In this document: positions 37,701 to 46,900 of the stretch, in pieces
Numbering within the stretch: the first letter of the stretch is position 1
How the letters are laid out: every line of letters begins with the position of its first letter
Assembly (NCBI RefSeq): GCF_014203645.1
Contig: NZ_JACHJL010000010.1
Span: 1 to 64,000, forward strand
Direction of reading: 5' to 3'
DNA: 64,000 bases
Origin: Streptomyces zagrosensis
Lineage (GTDB): Bacteria > Actinomycetota > Actinomycetes > Streptomycetales > Streptomycetaceae
Translations under genes and position numbers: made by a program
The notes under the pieces: model-generated
The model's input: only the letters and a program-made list of their open reading frames with translations
Databases searched by the model: none
What the model was told of the DNA's origin: nothing

Positions 37701-40700
37701 CGCCGCCGCGAACGGCTTGCACCGCCCATCGGGCGCAAGTCCACGCTGCCGGGAAAAGCCCGTGAAGACATCGGGCGTGGCCATCACCGTGACGCCACCC
37801 GCCAACGCCAATGTGCATTCGCCCTGCCGCAAAGCCTGCGCTGCGAGGTGCGCAGTGACCAGGGAGGAGGAGCATGCGGTATCCACCGTGACGGCCGGGC
37901 CTTCCAGGCCCAGCGTGTAGGCGACCCGGCCGGAGACGACGCTGCCGGAGCCGGCCAGCATCGCGTACCCCTCCAACTTCGCGTCCCGACCGCTGGACAA
38001 TCCCGCCGCGTAGTCGTGGTACATCACACCCGCGTATACGCCCGTTGCCGAGCCCTTCAACGACACCGGGTCAATACCGGCCCGCTCCAACACCTCCCAC
38101 GACGCCTCCAACAACAACCGCTGCTGCGGATCGGTGGCCAACGCCTCCCGCGGATTGATGCCAAAGAACCCCGCGTCAAATCGGTCCGCGTCATACAAAA
38201 ACGCGCCCTCACGCGCATAACTCGTCCCCGGATTATCCGGGTCCGGATGGAACAACCCGTCCACATCCCACCCACGCGTGGCCGGGAACTCCCCCAACAC
38301 CGCACGCCCCGAGGCCACCAGATCCCACAGTCCCTCCGGAGACGTAGCACCCCCGGGAAAGCGGCAGGCCATACCAATGATCGCCACCGGCTCATCGGTA
38401 CCCGCCACATCCAACACCCGCGACACCGCGACCGACTCACCCCCCAACCGCGACACCACAAACTCCGCCAACACCCGAGGCGTTGGATAGTCAAACACCA
38501 ACGTCGCAGGCAACCGCAGGCCACTCACCACCGACAAACGGTTACGCAACTCCACCGCAGTCAACGAATCGAAACCGAGATCCTTGAATGCGGCCTCGGG
38601 TCGCACATCGGCGGCGGAGGCAAAGCCGAGTACGGCGGCCACGCAGCCGCGTACGGCGTCGAGGACCGCGTCAGCCCGCCCCGCCGCGTCCAGTCCCGCA
38701 AGGCGGGAGGCCAGAGCCGGGCCTTGGGTATCGGCGCCGGCCGCCCTGCGCCGGGTCCGGCCGGTGAGGCCGCGGAGTAGCGGCGGCAGGTCAGTGGCGC
38801 CTGCCAGGCCGCTGATGTCAAGGTCTACCGCCACGGCGAGCGGCAGCCCGGACTGGTAGGCGGTGTCGAAGAGGGCGAGGCCGCGCTCGGCCGTCAGTGG
38901 GCGCATGCCGCGCAAGCGCGTCAGCTCCGCCCGGCCCAGGTGCCCGGTCATCTCGCTGGCCTGCTCCCACAGTCCCCAGGCCATCGACTGCCCCGGCAGG
39001 CCGAGGTCGCGCCGGTGGGCTACCAGGGCATCGACGAACGCATTGGCCGCCGCGTATCCGGCCTGCCCCGCGTTGCCGACCACGCCGGCGGCCGAGGAGA
39101 ACATGACGAACATGCCCAGGTCCAGGCCAGCGGTCGCCGTGTGCAGGTGCTCCGCAACCGCGGCCTTCGCCGCCCACACCCGCGCCAACCGCTCCGGCGA
39201 CAGCGACGTCACCACGGCGTCATCCAACACGCCCGCTGCGTGCACTACACCAGTCAGCGGATGCTCTGGGGCGATGCTCGCGATGAGTGCCGAGACCGCG
39301 TCCGGGTCGGTGTTGTCCGACGCTACGATCCGCACGTCAGCGCCCAACTGAAGCAATCGCGCGGCGAGTTCTTCAGCTCCGGGCGCGTCCGGGCCGCGCC
39401 TGCTGGTCAGCACCAGATGCTTGACCTGCCAGGCCCGCACCACATGCTCAGCCACCAGAGCACCCAGCATCCCGGTGCCACCGACGATCAACACCGTGCC
39501 ATCGGGATTGAGCGCGGCCGACGCAGCCTCCTCCTCCCGCGGCTCCACACGAGCCCGTACCAACCGAGGCACCAACGCCCGCCCACCACGCAACGCCACC
39601 TGCGACTCATCCACCGCCACCGCACCCCACAGCGCGCCCACCACCACACCATCCGCACGAGCACCACCATCACCAGCGCCATCACCATCGGCATCGGCAT
39701 CGGCATCGGCGTCCAGGTCGAGCAGCAAAAAGCGCCCCGGGTTCTCCGACTCCGCACTGCGCACCAAACCCCACACACCCGCACCCGCCACCTCCACACC
39801 ACACGCAGACTCCCCCGCAACAACCGCACCCCGCGTCACCACCACCAACCGCGACTCCTCCAACACAGGCTCCGCCAACCACGCCTGCACCAACCCCACA
39901 ACACGCTCCACCACACCCAAACCAACAACCGCCGAACCATCACCCACATCATCGGGCTGCACACCAACCAGCACCACTGACGGGGCCAATGCACCCTCGC
40001 GCACCGAATCCGCCAACGCCGCAACGTCCGCAAAGGCACGGCCCTGGCCCGGCAAGTGCCTCGCCAGGTCGAGTACGTCAGCGCCGAGTAGTGCCCAACT
40101 GCCTGTGTTGGCAGCCTCGTTGGCGTCCGCTATACCACCCGGCAGCGGAACCCACTGCACTGCGAACAATCCGTCCGCACCACGGCTCGCGGCCCCTAGT
40201 TGGTCCACAGTGGCCGGGCGCATCGTGACCGCGTCGGCGGTGAGCACGGGGGCGCCCGTGGTGTCGGCCACGGTGACGCGCAGGGCTCGCTCCTGGTCCG
40301 TGACCTGTCGTTCCGATGAGATATGGACGCGTACGGTACCCGCGTCGGCGGCCCACAGCGCGACGCCGTTCCAGGCGAAGGGCAACCACACCTGGTCGGT
40401 GGCGGCTGTTGCTGCTGCCCCGTCCGGGCCAGCCGGCCCGGTCATCAAAAGTGCCGGGTGCAGGGCGGCGTCGAGCAGCGCCGGGTGGATGCCGAACCCC
40501 GCCCGCTCCCCCGCCGCCTCGGGCAGTTCGACCTCCGCGTAGACGTCGGAGCCCCGCCGCCAGGCAGCCTTGAGCCCCTGGAACGCGAGGCCGTAGCCGT
40601 AGCCGGCCGTCACCGCGCGCTCGTAGAAGCCCAGCGTGTCGATGGGCTCGGCGCCGGCCGGCGGCCAGGCGCCGCTGAGGTGGCCGGGGTCGCCGTGGTC

Positions 40701-43700
40701 CGTGGTGGGCGGGCTCAGCACGCCCTGCGCATGGCAGCGCCAGCCCGCGTCCGTACCCAGGTCGGTGTCCTGGTCGGGGCGGGAGTGGATCTGAAGGTCG
40801 CGTCGGCCGTCGTCGGCCACGGCCCCGATAACGACCTGCACGCGTACGCCACCGGTGGTGGGCAGCGCGAGCGGCAGCTGGAGCGTGAGCTCCTCGACAC
40901 CACCGCAACCGACCTCGTCGGCGGCCCGCAACGCCCACTCCACCAGTGCGGCGCCGGGCGCGATGACCGTGCCGCCCACGACGTGCTCGGCCAGCCAGGG
41001 CTGCGACTGGGTGGAGAGTCGGCCGGTCAGGAGCAGCCCGCCGGCGGCCAGGCCCACGGCTGCCGGGAGCAGCGCATGCTCGACGCGTTGAAGGCCCGCC
41101 GCGCTGACGTCGCCCACGCCTCCGCTCGATGCGGGCCAGTAGCGCTGGCGCTGGAAGGCGTACGTGGGCAGCTGGACCACCCGCGGGGCGGGGTCGGTTT
41201 CGAACCAGCGAGTCCAGTCCACCTCGGCCCCGGCGGCGAACGCCTGCGCCACGGACTGCGCCAACTGCGCCAAACCGCCCTGGTCGCGACGCAGGGTTGG
41301 CACCGCGGTCGCGTGGACGGTGGCCTCTTCGAAGGACTCCTGGAGGCCCACCGTCAGCACCGGGTGGGTGCTGGCTTCGATGAACACCCGGTGTCCGGCG
41401 GAGAGGAGTTGGCGTACGGCATCGGCGAAGCGCACCCGTTCGCGCAGGTTGGTCACCCAGTACGCGGTGTCAAGCGTGGCGGTGTCGATGCGCTCGGCCG
41501 TGACGGTGGAGTAGAACGCTACCTCCGACCGTACGGGCGCGATGCCCGCCAAAACCTCGCGCAGTTCATCGGCGATCTCATCGACCTGCGGGCTGTGCGA
41601 GGCGTAATCCACCTCGATGCGGCGGGCCCGACCCCCAGCCTCCTCGCGAACTGTGACCGCGTACTGGACCTGGTCAGGAGGCCCTGAAATGACCACGGAA
41701 CCCGGCCCGTTAACAGCGGCGATGCCCACGCCTTCGGCCTCTTCACCAAGACCAGCCAAGAAGGTAACGACCTCATCCTCGCGCATCGCAAGCGATGCCA
41801 TAGCCCCACCACCTGCAAGCCGCCGCAACGCCCTACTCCGCAACGCCACGACCTTCGCACCATCCTCCAGCGTGAGAGCCCCAGCCACCACCGCAGCCGC
41901 GATCTCACCCTGACTGTGACCCACCACCGCCGCAGGCATCACACCCTGATCAGCCCACACCGCCGCCAGCGAGACCATCACCGCCCACAACACCGGCTGC
42001 ACCACATCAACGCGGCTCAGATCGGCCGCACCAACACCACCCCGCAAAACATCAGCAAGCGACCACTCCACAAACGGAGCAAGAGCCCGCTCACACTCCG
42101 CCACCCGCGCCGCAAACACCGGCGAAGACTCCAACAACCCAGCCCCCATACCCACCCACTGCGAACCCTGACCAGGGAACACCAACACCGGGCCGACGCC
42201 GCCGGGCCCGGTGGTAGTGGCCGCCGTCGTGCCTGGGGCGATGACGTTGGGGTGGGTGCCGTCGTTCGCGAGGGACTGGAGGCCGGACAGCAGTTCATCG
42301 CGGCTTTCGCCGACGATGACCGCGCGGTGCTCGAATACTGATCGGGTGGTCGCCAGGGACCACCCGACCTCGACGAGTGACGCATCCGGTGTGGTGGCGA
42401 GGTGCGTAACCAGGGCGTTGGCCTGGGCTCGCAGGGCGTCCGCGTTGCGTCCCGAGATGACCCACGGCAACACGCCGCATACGGGCGCAGCGGGCGTCGC
42501 GGGCCGCTCGTCGGCGGCGGGCTCGGGTGCCTCTTCCAAGATGATGTGCGCGTTGGTGCCGGAGATACCGAAGGAGGAGACGCCCGCGCGGCGCGTACGG
42601 TCACCGGCGGGCCATGCGACCGGGTCGGTCAGCAGGCGTACGCCGCCTGCGTTCCAGTCCACATGCGGGGTGGGCTCGTCCAGGTGGAGGGAGGCGGGCA
42701 GGTGCTGCTGCTGGAGCGCCAACACCATCTTGATCACGCCGGCCACGCCGGCGGCGCCCTGGGTGTGCCCAATGTTGGTCTTGATCGAGCCGAGCCACAG
42801 TGGCTGGTCGGCGGCGCGGTCCTGGCCGTAGGTGGCCATCAGCGCGTCGGCTTCGATCGGGTCGCCGAGCCGAGTGCCGGTGCCGTGCGCCTCGACCGCG
42901 TCCACCTCGGAGGGGGAAAGCCTGGCGCTGGCCAGGGCTTGCCGGATGACGCGCTGTTGGGAGGGGCCGTTGGGCGCGGAGAAGCCGTTGCTGGCGCCAT
43001 CTTGGTTGATGGCCGAGCCTCGGATGACGGCGAGGACGCGGTGGCCGTTGCGGCGGGCGTCGGAGAGCCGTTCCAGGAGGACTAGACCGACGCCCTCGCC
43101 CCAACCGGTGCCATCGGCGGAGGCGGCGAACGCCTTGCAGCGGCCGTCTGGTGAGAGCCCGCGCTGCCGGGAGAAGCCGGTGAACACCTCGGGGGTGGCC
43201 ATGACGGTCACACCGCCGGCGAGGGCCAGCGAGCATTCGCCCTGGCGCAGCGCCTGGGCGGCCAGGTGCATGGCCACCAGGGACGAGGAGCAGGCGGTTT
43301 CGACGGTCACGGCGGGGCCTTCGAGGCCGAGCGTGTAGGAGACCCGGCCGGACAGCAGGCTGGGCGCGTTGCCCGCGTACCCCTCCGAACCCTGCTGCGA
43401 GGTGTCGCCCTGGGAGGCGCCGCCGGTGGTTGCCGTGCCGGCGTACACACCGGTTTGGCTGCCTTTGAGGGAGAGCGGGTCGATGCCGGCGCGTTCGAGC
43501 GCTTCCCACGCGGTTTCCAGGAGCATGCGCTGCTGCGGTCCGGTGGCTAGCGCCTCGCGTGGGCTGATCCCGAAAAAGCTCGGGTCGAACTGGTCGGCGT
43601 CGTAAAGGAATCCGCCCTGTTTGACGTACGTGGTGCCCGGGTGGTCCGGGTCCGGGTGGTAGAGGCCCGCCAGGTCCCAGCCGCGGTCGGCCGGGAAGTC

Positions 43701-43901
43701 TCCGATCGCGTCCACGCGCGAGGTGACCAGTTCCCACAACTGCTCGGGCGTGGCGACCCCGCCGGGGAACCGGCAGGCCATGCTGACCACGGCCACCGGC
43801 TCCTGCGACCGCTCCTCCACCTCACGCAAACGCAGCCGCGTTTCGTGCAGATCAGCGGAAACGCGCTTGAGATACTCAACCAGTTTCTCTTCGTTCACCA
43901 T
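31749..43901 (-). CDS. Type I modular PKS, two modules: KS-AT-DH-KR-ACP / KS-AT-DH-ER-KR-ACP (PKS-B)
   Basis: A 4050-residue bimodular PKS. The N-terminal docking helix is MVNEEKLVEYLKRVSADL; the start follows the PKS-C stop by 43 bp and the ribosome site is weak. Module 1: KS Cys204 (in ETACSSS), AT YASH 766-769 (methylmalonyl), DH His973 with HxxxGxxxxP, no ER, B-type KR (LDD) with Tyr1616, ACP Ser1779; it should make an alpha-methyl E-alkene. Module 2: KS Cys2010, AT YASH 2568-2571 (methylmalonyl), DH His2776, ER with HAATGGVG near 3430, B-type KR with Tyr3760, ACP Ser3928; it should give a saturated propionate unit. The C-terminal tail (ELFAFIDREL) should dock to PKS-A. An Asp-Ala rich insertion in KR1 is encoded by a hexanucleotide repeat. 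Confidence 0.97.
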   Translation of the reverse strand: MVNEEKLVEYLKRVSADLHETRLRLREVEERSQEPVAVVSMACRFPGGVATPEQLWELVTSRVDAIGDFPADRGWDLAGLYHPDPDHPGTTYVKQGGFLYDADQFDPSFFGISPREALATGPQQRMLLETAWEALERAGIDPLSLKGSQTGVYAGTATTGGASQGDTSQQGSEGYAGNAPSLLSGRVSYTLGLEGPAVTVETACSSSLVAMHLAAQALRQGECSLALAGGVTVMATPEVFTGFSRQRGLSPDGRCKAFAASADGTGWGEGVGLVLLERLSDARRNGHRVLAVIRGSAINQDGASNGFSAPNGPSQQRVIRQALASARLSPSEVDAVEAHGTGTRLGDPIEADALMATYGQDRAADQPLWLGSIKTNIGHTQGAAGVAGVIKMVLALQQQHLPASLHLDEPTPHVDWNAGGVRLLTDPVAWPAGDRTRRAGVSSFGISGTNAHIILEEAPEPAADERPATPAAPVCGVLPWVISGRNADALRAQANALVTHLATTPDASLVEVGWSLATTRSVFEHRAVIVGESRDELLSGLQSLANDGTHPNVIAPGTTAATTTGPGGVGPVLVFPGQGSQWVGMGAGLLESSPVFAARVAECERALAPFVEWSLADVLRGGVGAADLSRVDVVQPVLWAVMVSLAAVWADQGVMPAAVVGHSQGEIAAAVVAGALTLEDGAKVVALRSRALRRLAGGGAMASLAMREDEVVTFLAGLGEEAEGVGIAAVNGPGSVVISGPPDQVQYAVTVREEAGGRARRIEVDYASHSPQVDEIADELREVLAGIAPVRSEVAFYSTVTAERIDTATLDTAYWVTNLRERVRFADAVRQLLSAGHRVFIEASTHPVLTVGLQESFEEATVHATAVPTLRRDQGGLAQLAQSVAQAFAAGAEVDWTRWFETDPAPRVVQLPTYAFQRQRYWPASSGGVGDVSAAGLQRVEHALLPAAVGLAAGGLLLTGRLSTQSQPWLAEHVVGGTVIAPGAALVEWALRAADEVGCGGVEELTLQLPLALPTTGGVRVQVVIGAVADDGRRDLQIHSRPDQDTDLGTDAGWRCHAQGVLSPPTTDHGDPGHLSGAWPPAGAEPIDTLGFYERAVTAGYGYGLAFQGLKAAWRRGSDVYAEVELPEAAGERAGFGIHPALLDAALHPALLMTGPAGPDGAAATAATDQVWLPFAWNGVALWAADAGTVRVHISSERQVTDQERALRVTVADTTGAPVLTADAVTMRPATVDQLGAASRGADGLFAVQWVPLPGGIADANEAANTGSWALLGADVLDLARHLPGQGRAFADVAALADSVREGALAPSVVLVGVQPDDVGDGSAVVGLGVVERVVGLVQAWLAEPVLEESRLVVVTRGAVVAGESACGVEVAGAGVWGLVRSAESENPGRFLLLDLDADADADADGDGAGDGGARADGVVVGALWGAVAVDESQVALRGGRALVPRLVRARVEPREEEAASAALNPDGTVLIVGGTGMLGALVAEHVVRAWQVKHLVLTSRRGPDAPGAEELAARLLQLGADVRIVASDNTDPDAVSALIASIAPEHPLTGVVHAAGVLDDAVVTSLSPERLARVWAAKAAVAEHLHTATAGLDLGMFVMFSSAAGVVGNAGQAGYAAANAFVDALVAHRRDLGLPGQSMAWGLWEQASEMTGHLGRAELTRLRGMRPLTAERGLALFDTAYQSGLPLAVAVDLDISGLAGATDLPPLLRGLTGRTRRRAAGADTQGPALASRLAGLDAAGRADAVLDAVRGCVAAVLGFASAADVRPEAAFKDLGFDSLTAVELRNRLSVVSGLRLPATLVFDYPTPRVLAEFVVSRLGGESVAVSRVLDVAGTDEPVAIIGMACRFPGGATSPEGLWDLVASGRAVLGEFPATRGWDVDGLFHPDPDNPGTSYAREGAFLYDADRFDAGFFGINPREALATDPQQRLLLEASWEVLERAGIDPVSLKGSATGVYAGVMYHDYAAGLSSGRDAKLEGYAMLAGSGSVVSGRVAYTLGLEGPAVTVDTACSSSLVTAHLAAQALRQGECTLALAGGVTVMATPDVFTGFSRQRGLAPDGRCKPFAAAADGTGWGEGVGVLLLERLSDARRNGHRVLAVVRGSAVNQDGASNGMTAPNGPSQQRVIRQALANARLSPADVDAVEAHGTGTTLGDPIEAQAVLATYGQERSADKPLWLGSIKSNIGHTQAAAGVAGVIKMVMAMRKGVLPPSLHIDEPTPHVEWDAGAVRLLTEAVEWPQNGHPRRAGVSSFGASGTNAHLIIEQAPDSIEPDAPTPTPHDGSTPLPWALSARSGEALRGQAKALAEHLASQPDLSPVDVGWSLITTRSLFEHRAVITGHHRAEWLAGLQALASGEAHPDVVNHEASTTIDSAGPVLVFPGQGSQWVGMGAGLLEASPVFAARVAECERALAPHVEWSLSEVLRGGVDAADLGRVDVVQPVLWAVMVSLAAVWADQGVTPAAVVGHSQGEIAAAVVAGALTLEDGAKVVALRSKALRRLAGGGAMASLAMSADKAVEFLADLGEQAAGVGIAAVNGPGSAVVSGPPEQVQYAMTACEEGGGRARLIDVDYASHSAQVDEIAEELHQVLAGIEPVRSQVAFYSTVTAERIDTTELTTAYWVTNLRQQVRFADAVRQLLTDGHRIFIEASTHPVLTIGLQEAFEEAGVQGATVPTLRRDQGGLAQLVRSVGQAFVAGVAVDWTRWFAADPVPRAVDLPTYAFQREPYWLITSKGAGDMAAAGLQRVEHALLPAAVALADGGLLLTGRLSAGGGRGWLSEHVVAGSVLLPGAALAEWALRAADEAGCGGVEELALQVPLMLPASGDVRVQVVVSAPAADGSRDLRIHSRPDDDLDEAATWVCHAEGVLSPAADGAEQPAGLGGAWPPAGAEPVEVDGFYERVASGGYGYGPAFQGLQAAWRHGDDVYAEVELPKAAGERDGYGIHPALLDAALHPALLIDQLEAGAHGGDTLNGGDTRNGNGTAPAAPRIKAAADARVWLPFAWSGLSLWASEAGTVRVRISPQQRSGDDERALRLTVADAVGAPVLTVDAVAMRAAAADQLHAAGGRGADGLFALDWTALPLLPVDAPDTSVGGDSDWSVLGEDAFHLGGLSLPGGASLRPYADVAALADALDAGAAVPPIALVCVPPTTSGEGLADAGRSVVERALSLVQAWLSEPRLAGSRLVVVTHGAVAATEAHGGGVEGSGVDVAGAGAWGLVRSAESENPGRFVLLDLDPDAAATGGDGLADSVLRAITAEEPQVAVRGGRLLVPRLVRGGTASAGIVGPDARSAWRLDTDGSGTLDSVSPVPCPEVRQPLADGQLRVEVHAAGINFRDVVVGLGMVPGQTGLGGEGAGVVTGVGPGVAGVAVGDRVMGVFDRAFGPVTLTDARLVTPIPEGWSYQQAAAVPIAYLTAWYGLAHLGRVQAGESVLIHAATGGVGTAAVQIARHLGAEVYATASPGKHPVLNEMGIDQAHRANSRDLDFETAIREATGGRGVDVVLNSLTGEFVDASLRLLAEGGRLLEMGKTDIRDADQMAAAYPEVSYQVYDLITHAGADRIGEMLGTLRELFQQGTLQPPPIRTWPLSRARQALRHLSQAKHTGKLVLDVPATVDANGTVLITGGTGTLGGHVAEHLVRHWDIRHLVLVSRRGHHAPGATELLARLADLGAEARIVAADVTDAAAVTDLIARIDPAHPLTGVIHAAGVLDDAMVTSQSAQRLAPVWAAKATAAAHLHAATAGARLGMFVMFSSAAATLGSPGQATYAAANAFCDALAAHRRALGLPGVSIAWGLWADASGMTGHLDQADLARMNRSGIKALSNEHALRLLDAACRHGDAQLAAVNLDVRTLAAQPTDTLPAQLRALISTGTARRGAATNQAATNWASQLAALAPDEQHRTLLNLVRSNAAAVLGHADMNAVHSDVPFKDLGFDSLTAVELRNRLSAATGLRLPATFIFRHPTPTAIADDLREKLCPAAADPSAAVFDELAKFEAAMVQFGPDGDVRGKLAKRLETLLWRLNDSGPDTPQHGEDVVASDTVDTASDDELFAFIDREL
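37134..38511 (-). repeat. Direct repeat block in PKS-B module 2 (partner 49351-50728)
   Basis: The KS of module 2, the preceding inter-module linker and the end of ACP1 align with the same region of PKS-C at a constant offset of 12,217 bases, with no insertion or deletion across about 1.38 kb. Long identical stretches alternate with more diverged patches (for example around 37.7-38.0 kb). Confidence 0.85.
39687..39710 (-). repeat. Hexanucleotide repeat encoding Asp-Ala in PKS-B KR1
   Basis: Four ATCGGC units (plus-strand sense) encode part of an Asp-Ala tract in a surface loop of KR1. The paralogous KR1 of PKS-C lacks it, so it is probably a slippage expansion. Confidence 0.8.
41412..42195 (-). 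repeat. Near-identical AT block in PKS-B module 1 (partner 60414-61197)
   Basis: 784 bp of the AT domain match the last-module AT of PKS-D at a constant offset of 19,002 bases, with about a dozen substitutions noted by eye. Both encode a YASH-type AT with the shared variant EEAEGVGIAAVNGPG. Confidence 0.85.
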
Positions 43902-43944
43902 GAGGTATCACCCGGCCTTCAGCGATGGTGTAGTCCCGTACATT

Positions 43945-46900
43945 TCAGGACACACCAAGTTCATTGTCGATAAAGTCAAGAACCTGATCCGCTGACGCGG
44001 ACTCCAGCCTTTCCACGGCACTGCCCTCATGTGCGGGCTTGCGTGCCGCCTTCCATTTCGCCAGCAGGCTCTCCAGCCGAGCCGTTACCGCACCGGAATC
44101 ACCGTCTTCCAGCTCAAGCTTTATCAAGGCGTTCTCAAGCCGGGCCAAATCGTTGAGCACCGGATCGACCGCGTCCGGTCCGGTGGTTGCCGCGTCGCCG
44201 GGCGCGATGCGCTGGAGCAGGAAGTCGGCCAGCGCGGTGGGTTCTGGGTAGTCGAAGACCAGGGCGGCGGGCAGCCGCAGCCCGGTGGCGGCCGAGAGTC
44301 GGTTGCGCAGCTCCACGGCGGTCAGTGAGTCAAAGCCCAGGTCCTTGAAGTTCGCCTCGGCGTGCACCGCTTCCGCGTCGGCGTGCCCGAGCACGGTGGC
44401 GGCGTTGCTGCGGACCAGGGCGACCAGGGTGCGTAGTTGTTCGTCGGGCGAGAGCCTGACCAGTCGGTCTGCCCAGTCCGCTGGTTGGCCGCCGCCCGCG
44501 GTCGCGGTGCGCCGTCCGCGGTTGCCGCTGCTGCCGGCGGCGATCAGCGTACGGAGCGAGGCGGGGAGCGAGTCGGCGGGCTGTGCGGCCAGCGCGCGGG
44601 GGTTGATGTCGGCGGCGACCAGGTGATGGCCGCCGTGCTGGACGGCGGCGTCCAGGAGTCCCAGCGCGTGTTCGCTGGCCATGGCGGCGATGCCGGAGCG
44701 TGCCATGCGGGCCAGGTCCGCATCGGCCAGGTTGCCGGTCATGCCGCTGGCGTTGGCCCACAGGCCCCAGGCGATGGAAACCCCAGGCAGACCGGCGGCC
44801 TGCCGGTGGGCGGCCAGCGCGTCACAGAAGGCGTTGGCCGCCGCGTAGTTGGCCTGGCCCGGGCTGCCGAAGGTCGCGGCCGATGACGAGAACAGGACGA
44901 ACATGCCAAGCCGCAGGTGCGCTGTCGCCGTGTGGAGGTGGGCCGCGGCCGTGGCCTTCGTCGCCCACACCCGCGCCAACCCTTCGCGGCTCTGCGAGGT
45001 GAGCACCGCGTCGTCGAGGACGCCTGCGGCGTGGATGACGCCGGTGAGCGGGTGGGCAGAGTCGATCCCGGCGATCAGGTCGCGGATCGCCGCCGCATCG
45101 GTGACATCCACGGCGGCGAACCGGGGCTGCGCGCCGAGCCTCGCCAGCCGCGCGGCCAACTCTTCGGCTCCATCGGCCGTTCGGCCGCGGCGGCTGACGA
45201 GCAGGAGGTGCTTAAGGCCTCGCGTACGGACCAGGTGTTCGGCGACGAGGGCGCCGAGCGTTCCGGTACCACCGGTGATCAAGACGGTGCCATCGGGGTC
45301 CACGGTGGCGGGCACGTCCAGGACGAGTTTTCCGGTGTGCTTGGCCTGGCTGAGATACCGCAGCGCATGCCGGGCCCGGCCCAGCGGCCACACCCGCACC
45401 GGCGGTGGCGTCAGCGCGCCCGCGGCGAACAGCTCGCTGAGGGTGCCGAGCATGTGCCCGATGTGCGCCGGGCCCGCGTCGGTGACCAGGTCGTAGACCT
45501 GGTAGCTGACCCCCGGGTACGCGGCGGCCACCTGGTCGGCGTCCCGAATATCAGTCTTGCCCATCTCCAACAGCCGCCCACCGGCGCCGAGCAGCCGCAG
45601 CGAGGCATCGACGAACTCGCCGGCGAGGCTGTTGAGTACGACATCCACGCCTCGCCCACCGGTGGCCTCCCGGATCACCGCCTCAAAGCCCAGCTCACGC
45701 GAGTTCGCCCGATGCGCCGCATCGATGCCCAACTCCTCAAGCACCGCATGTTTGCCAGGACTCGCCGTCGCATACACCTCGGCACCCAGGTACCGCGCAA
45801 TCTGCACCGCCGCCATCCCCACCCCACCCGTAGCAGCGTGGATGAGCACCGACTCACCAGCCCGCAGGCCACCAAGCTCCACCAACCCGTACCAAGCGGT
45901 GAGGAACACCGTGGGCACGGACGCCGCTTCGTGGAAGCTCCACCCGTCCGGCACGGGGGCCACCATGCGGGCGTCGGTCAGCGTGAGCGGCCCAAACGCG
46001 CGGTCGAACAGGCCCAGCACCCGGTCACCCACGGCAACGTTGGTGACGCCCGGGCCAACGGCCGTGACGACGCCGGCACCCTCGCCACCGAGACCGACCT
46101 GCCCCGGCACCATGCCCAGGCTCAGCAGAACATCCCGGAAGTTGATGCCAGCCGCGTGCACCTCGACCCGCACCTGACCCGGGGCCAGCGGTGCGAGGAT
46201 CTCGGGGCAGGGCACGGGCACGACATTGTCCACGGTGGCCGCGCCCTGAAGCTCAAGGCGCCAAGCCCGCTCGCCGACCGGGCCAACGATCTCGCCATGG
46301 CCTGCGCCCGCCCGCACCAGCCGGGGCACCAGGACCCGCCCAGCGCGCAGCGCCACCTGCGACTCGTCGGCTACAACGGCAAGCTCCACAGCCCCCGGTA
46401 CGTCGCAGCCGGCACCGGGCGTCGCAGCGGCGCTGCCCCCGGCAGGGTCGAGATCGAGCAGGACGAAGCGGCCAGGGTTCTCCGCCTGGGCGCTGCGGAT
46501 CAGGCCCCAGGCGCCGGCGGCCGGCACCGCCACCCAGTCGTCGGCCATGGCACCGTCACCCCCGTCGATCTCGCCCGCGGGGACGGCGCCCCGCGTGACA
46601 ACCACGAGCCGGGCCTCGGCCAGCCGGGGCTCGGCCAGCCACTCCTGTGCGAGCTCCAGCAGCCGTTCCGCCACGCCAAGCCCAGCGGCAGCTACGCCAT
46701 CGAACGCGCCCTCCTGCGACGCGACGCCGAACAGGACCACCGCCGGCGCCGGCGCACCGCCATCGAGAGCAGCGGTCAGCGCGGCGATATCCGCGTACGG
46801 CGTGGGGCGCAGGGCGCCCGGTAGGTCTAGGTCGCGCAGAGCGTACGGATCACCCTGGCCGAGTACCGCCCAACCATCGCCGGCCTCGGGGGCGCTGCCG

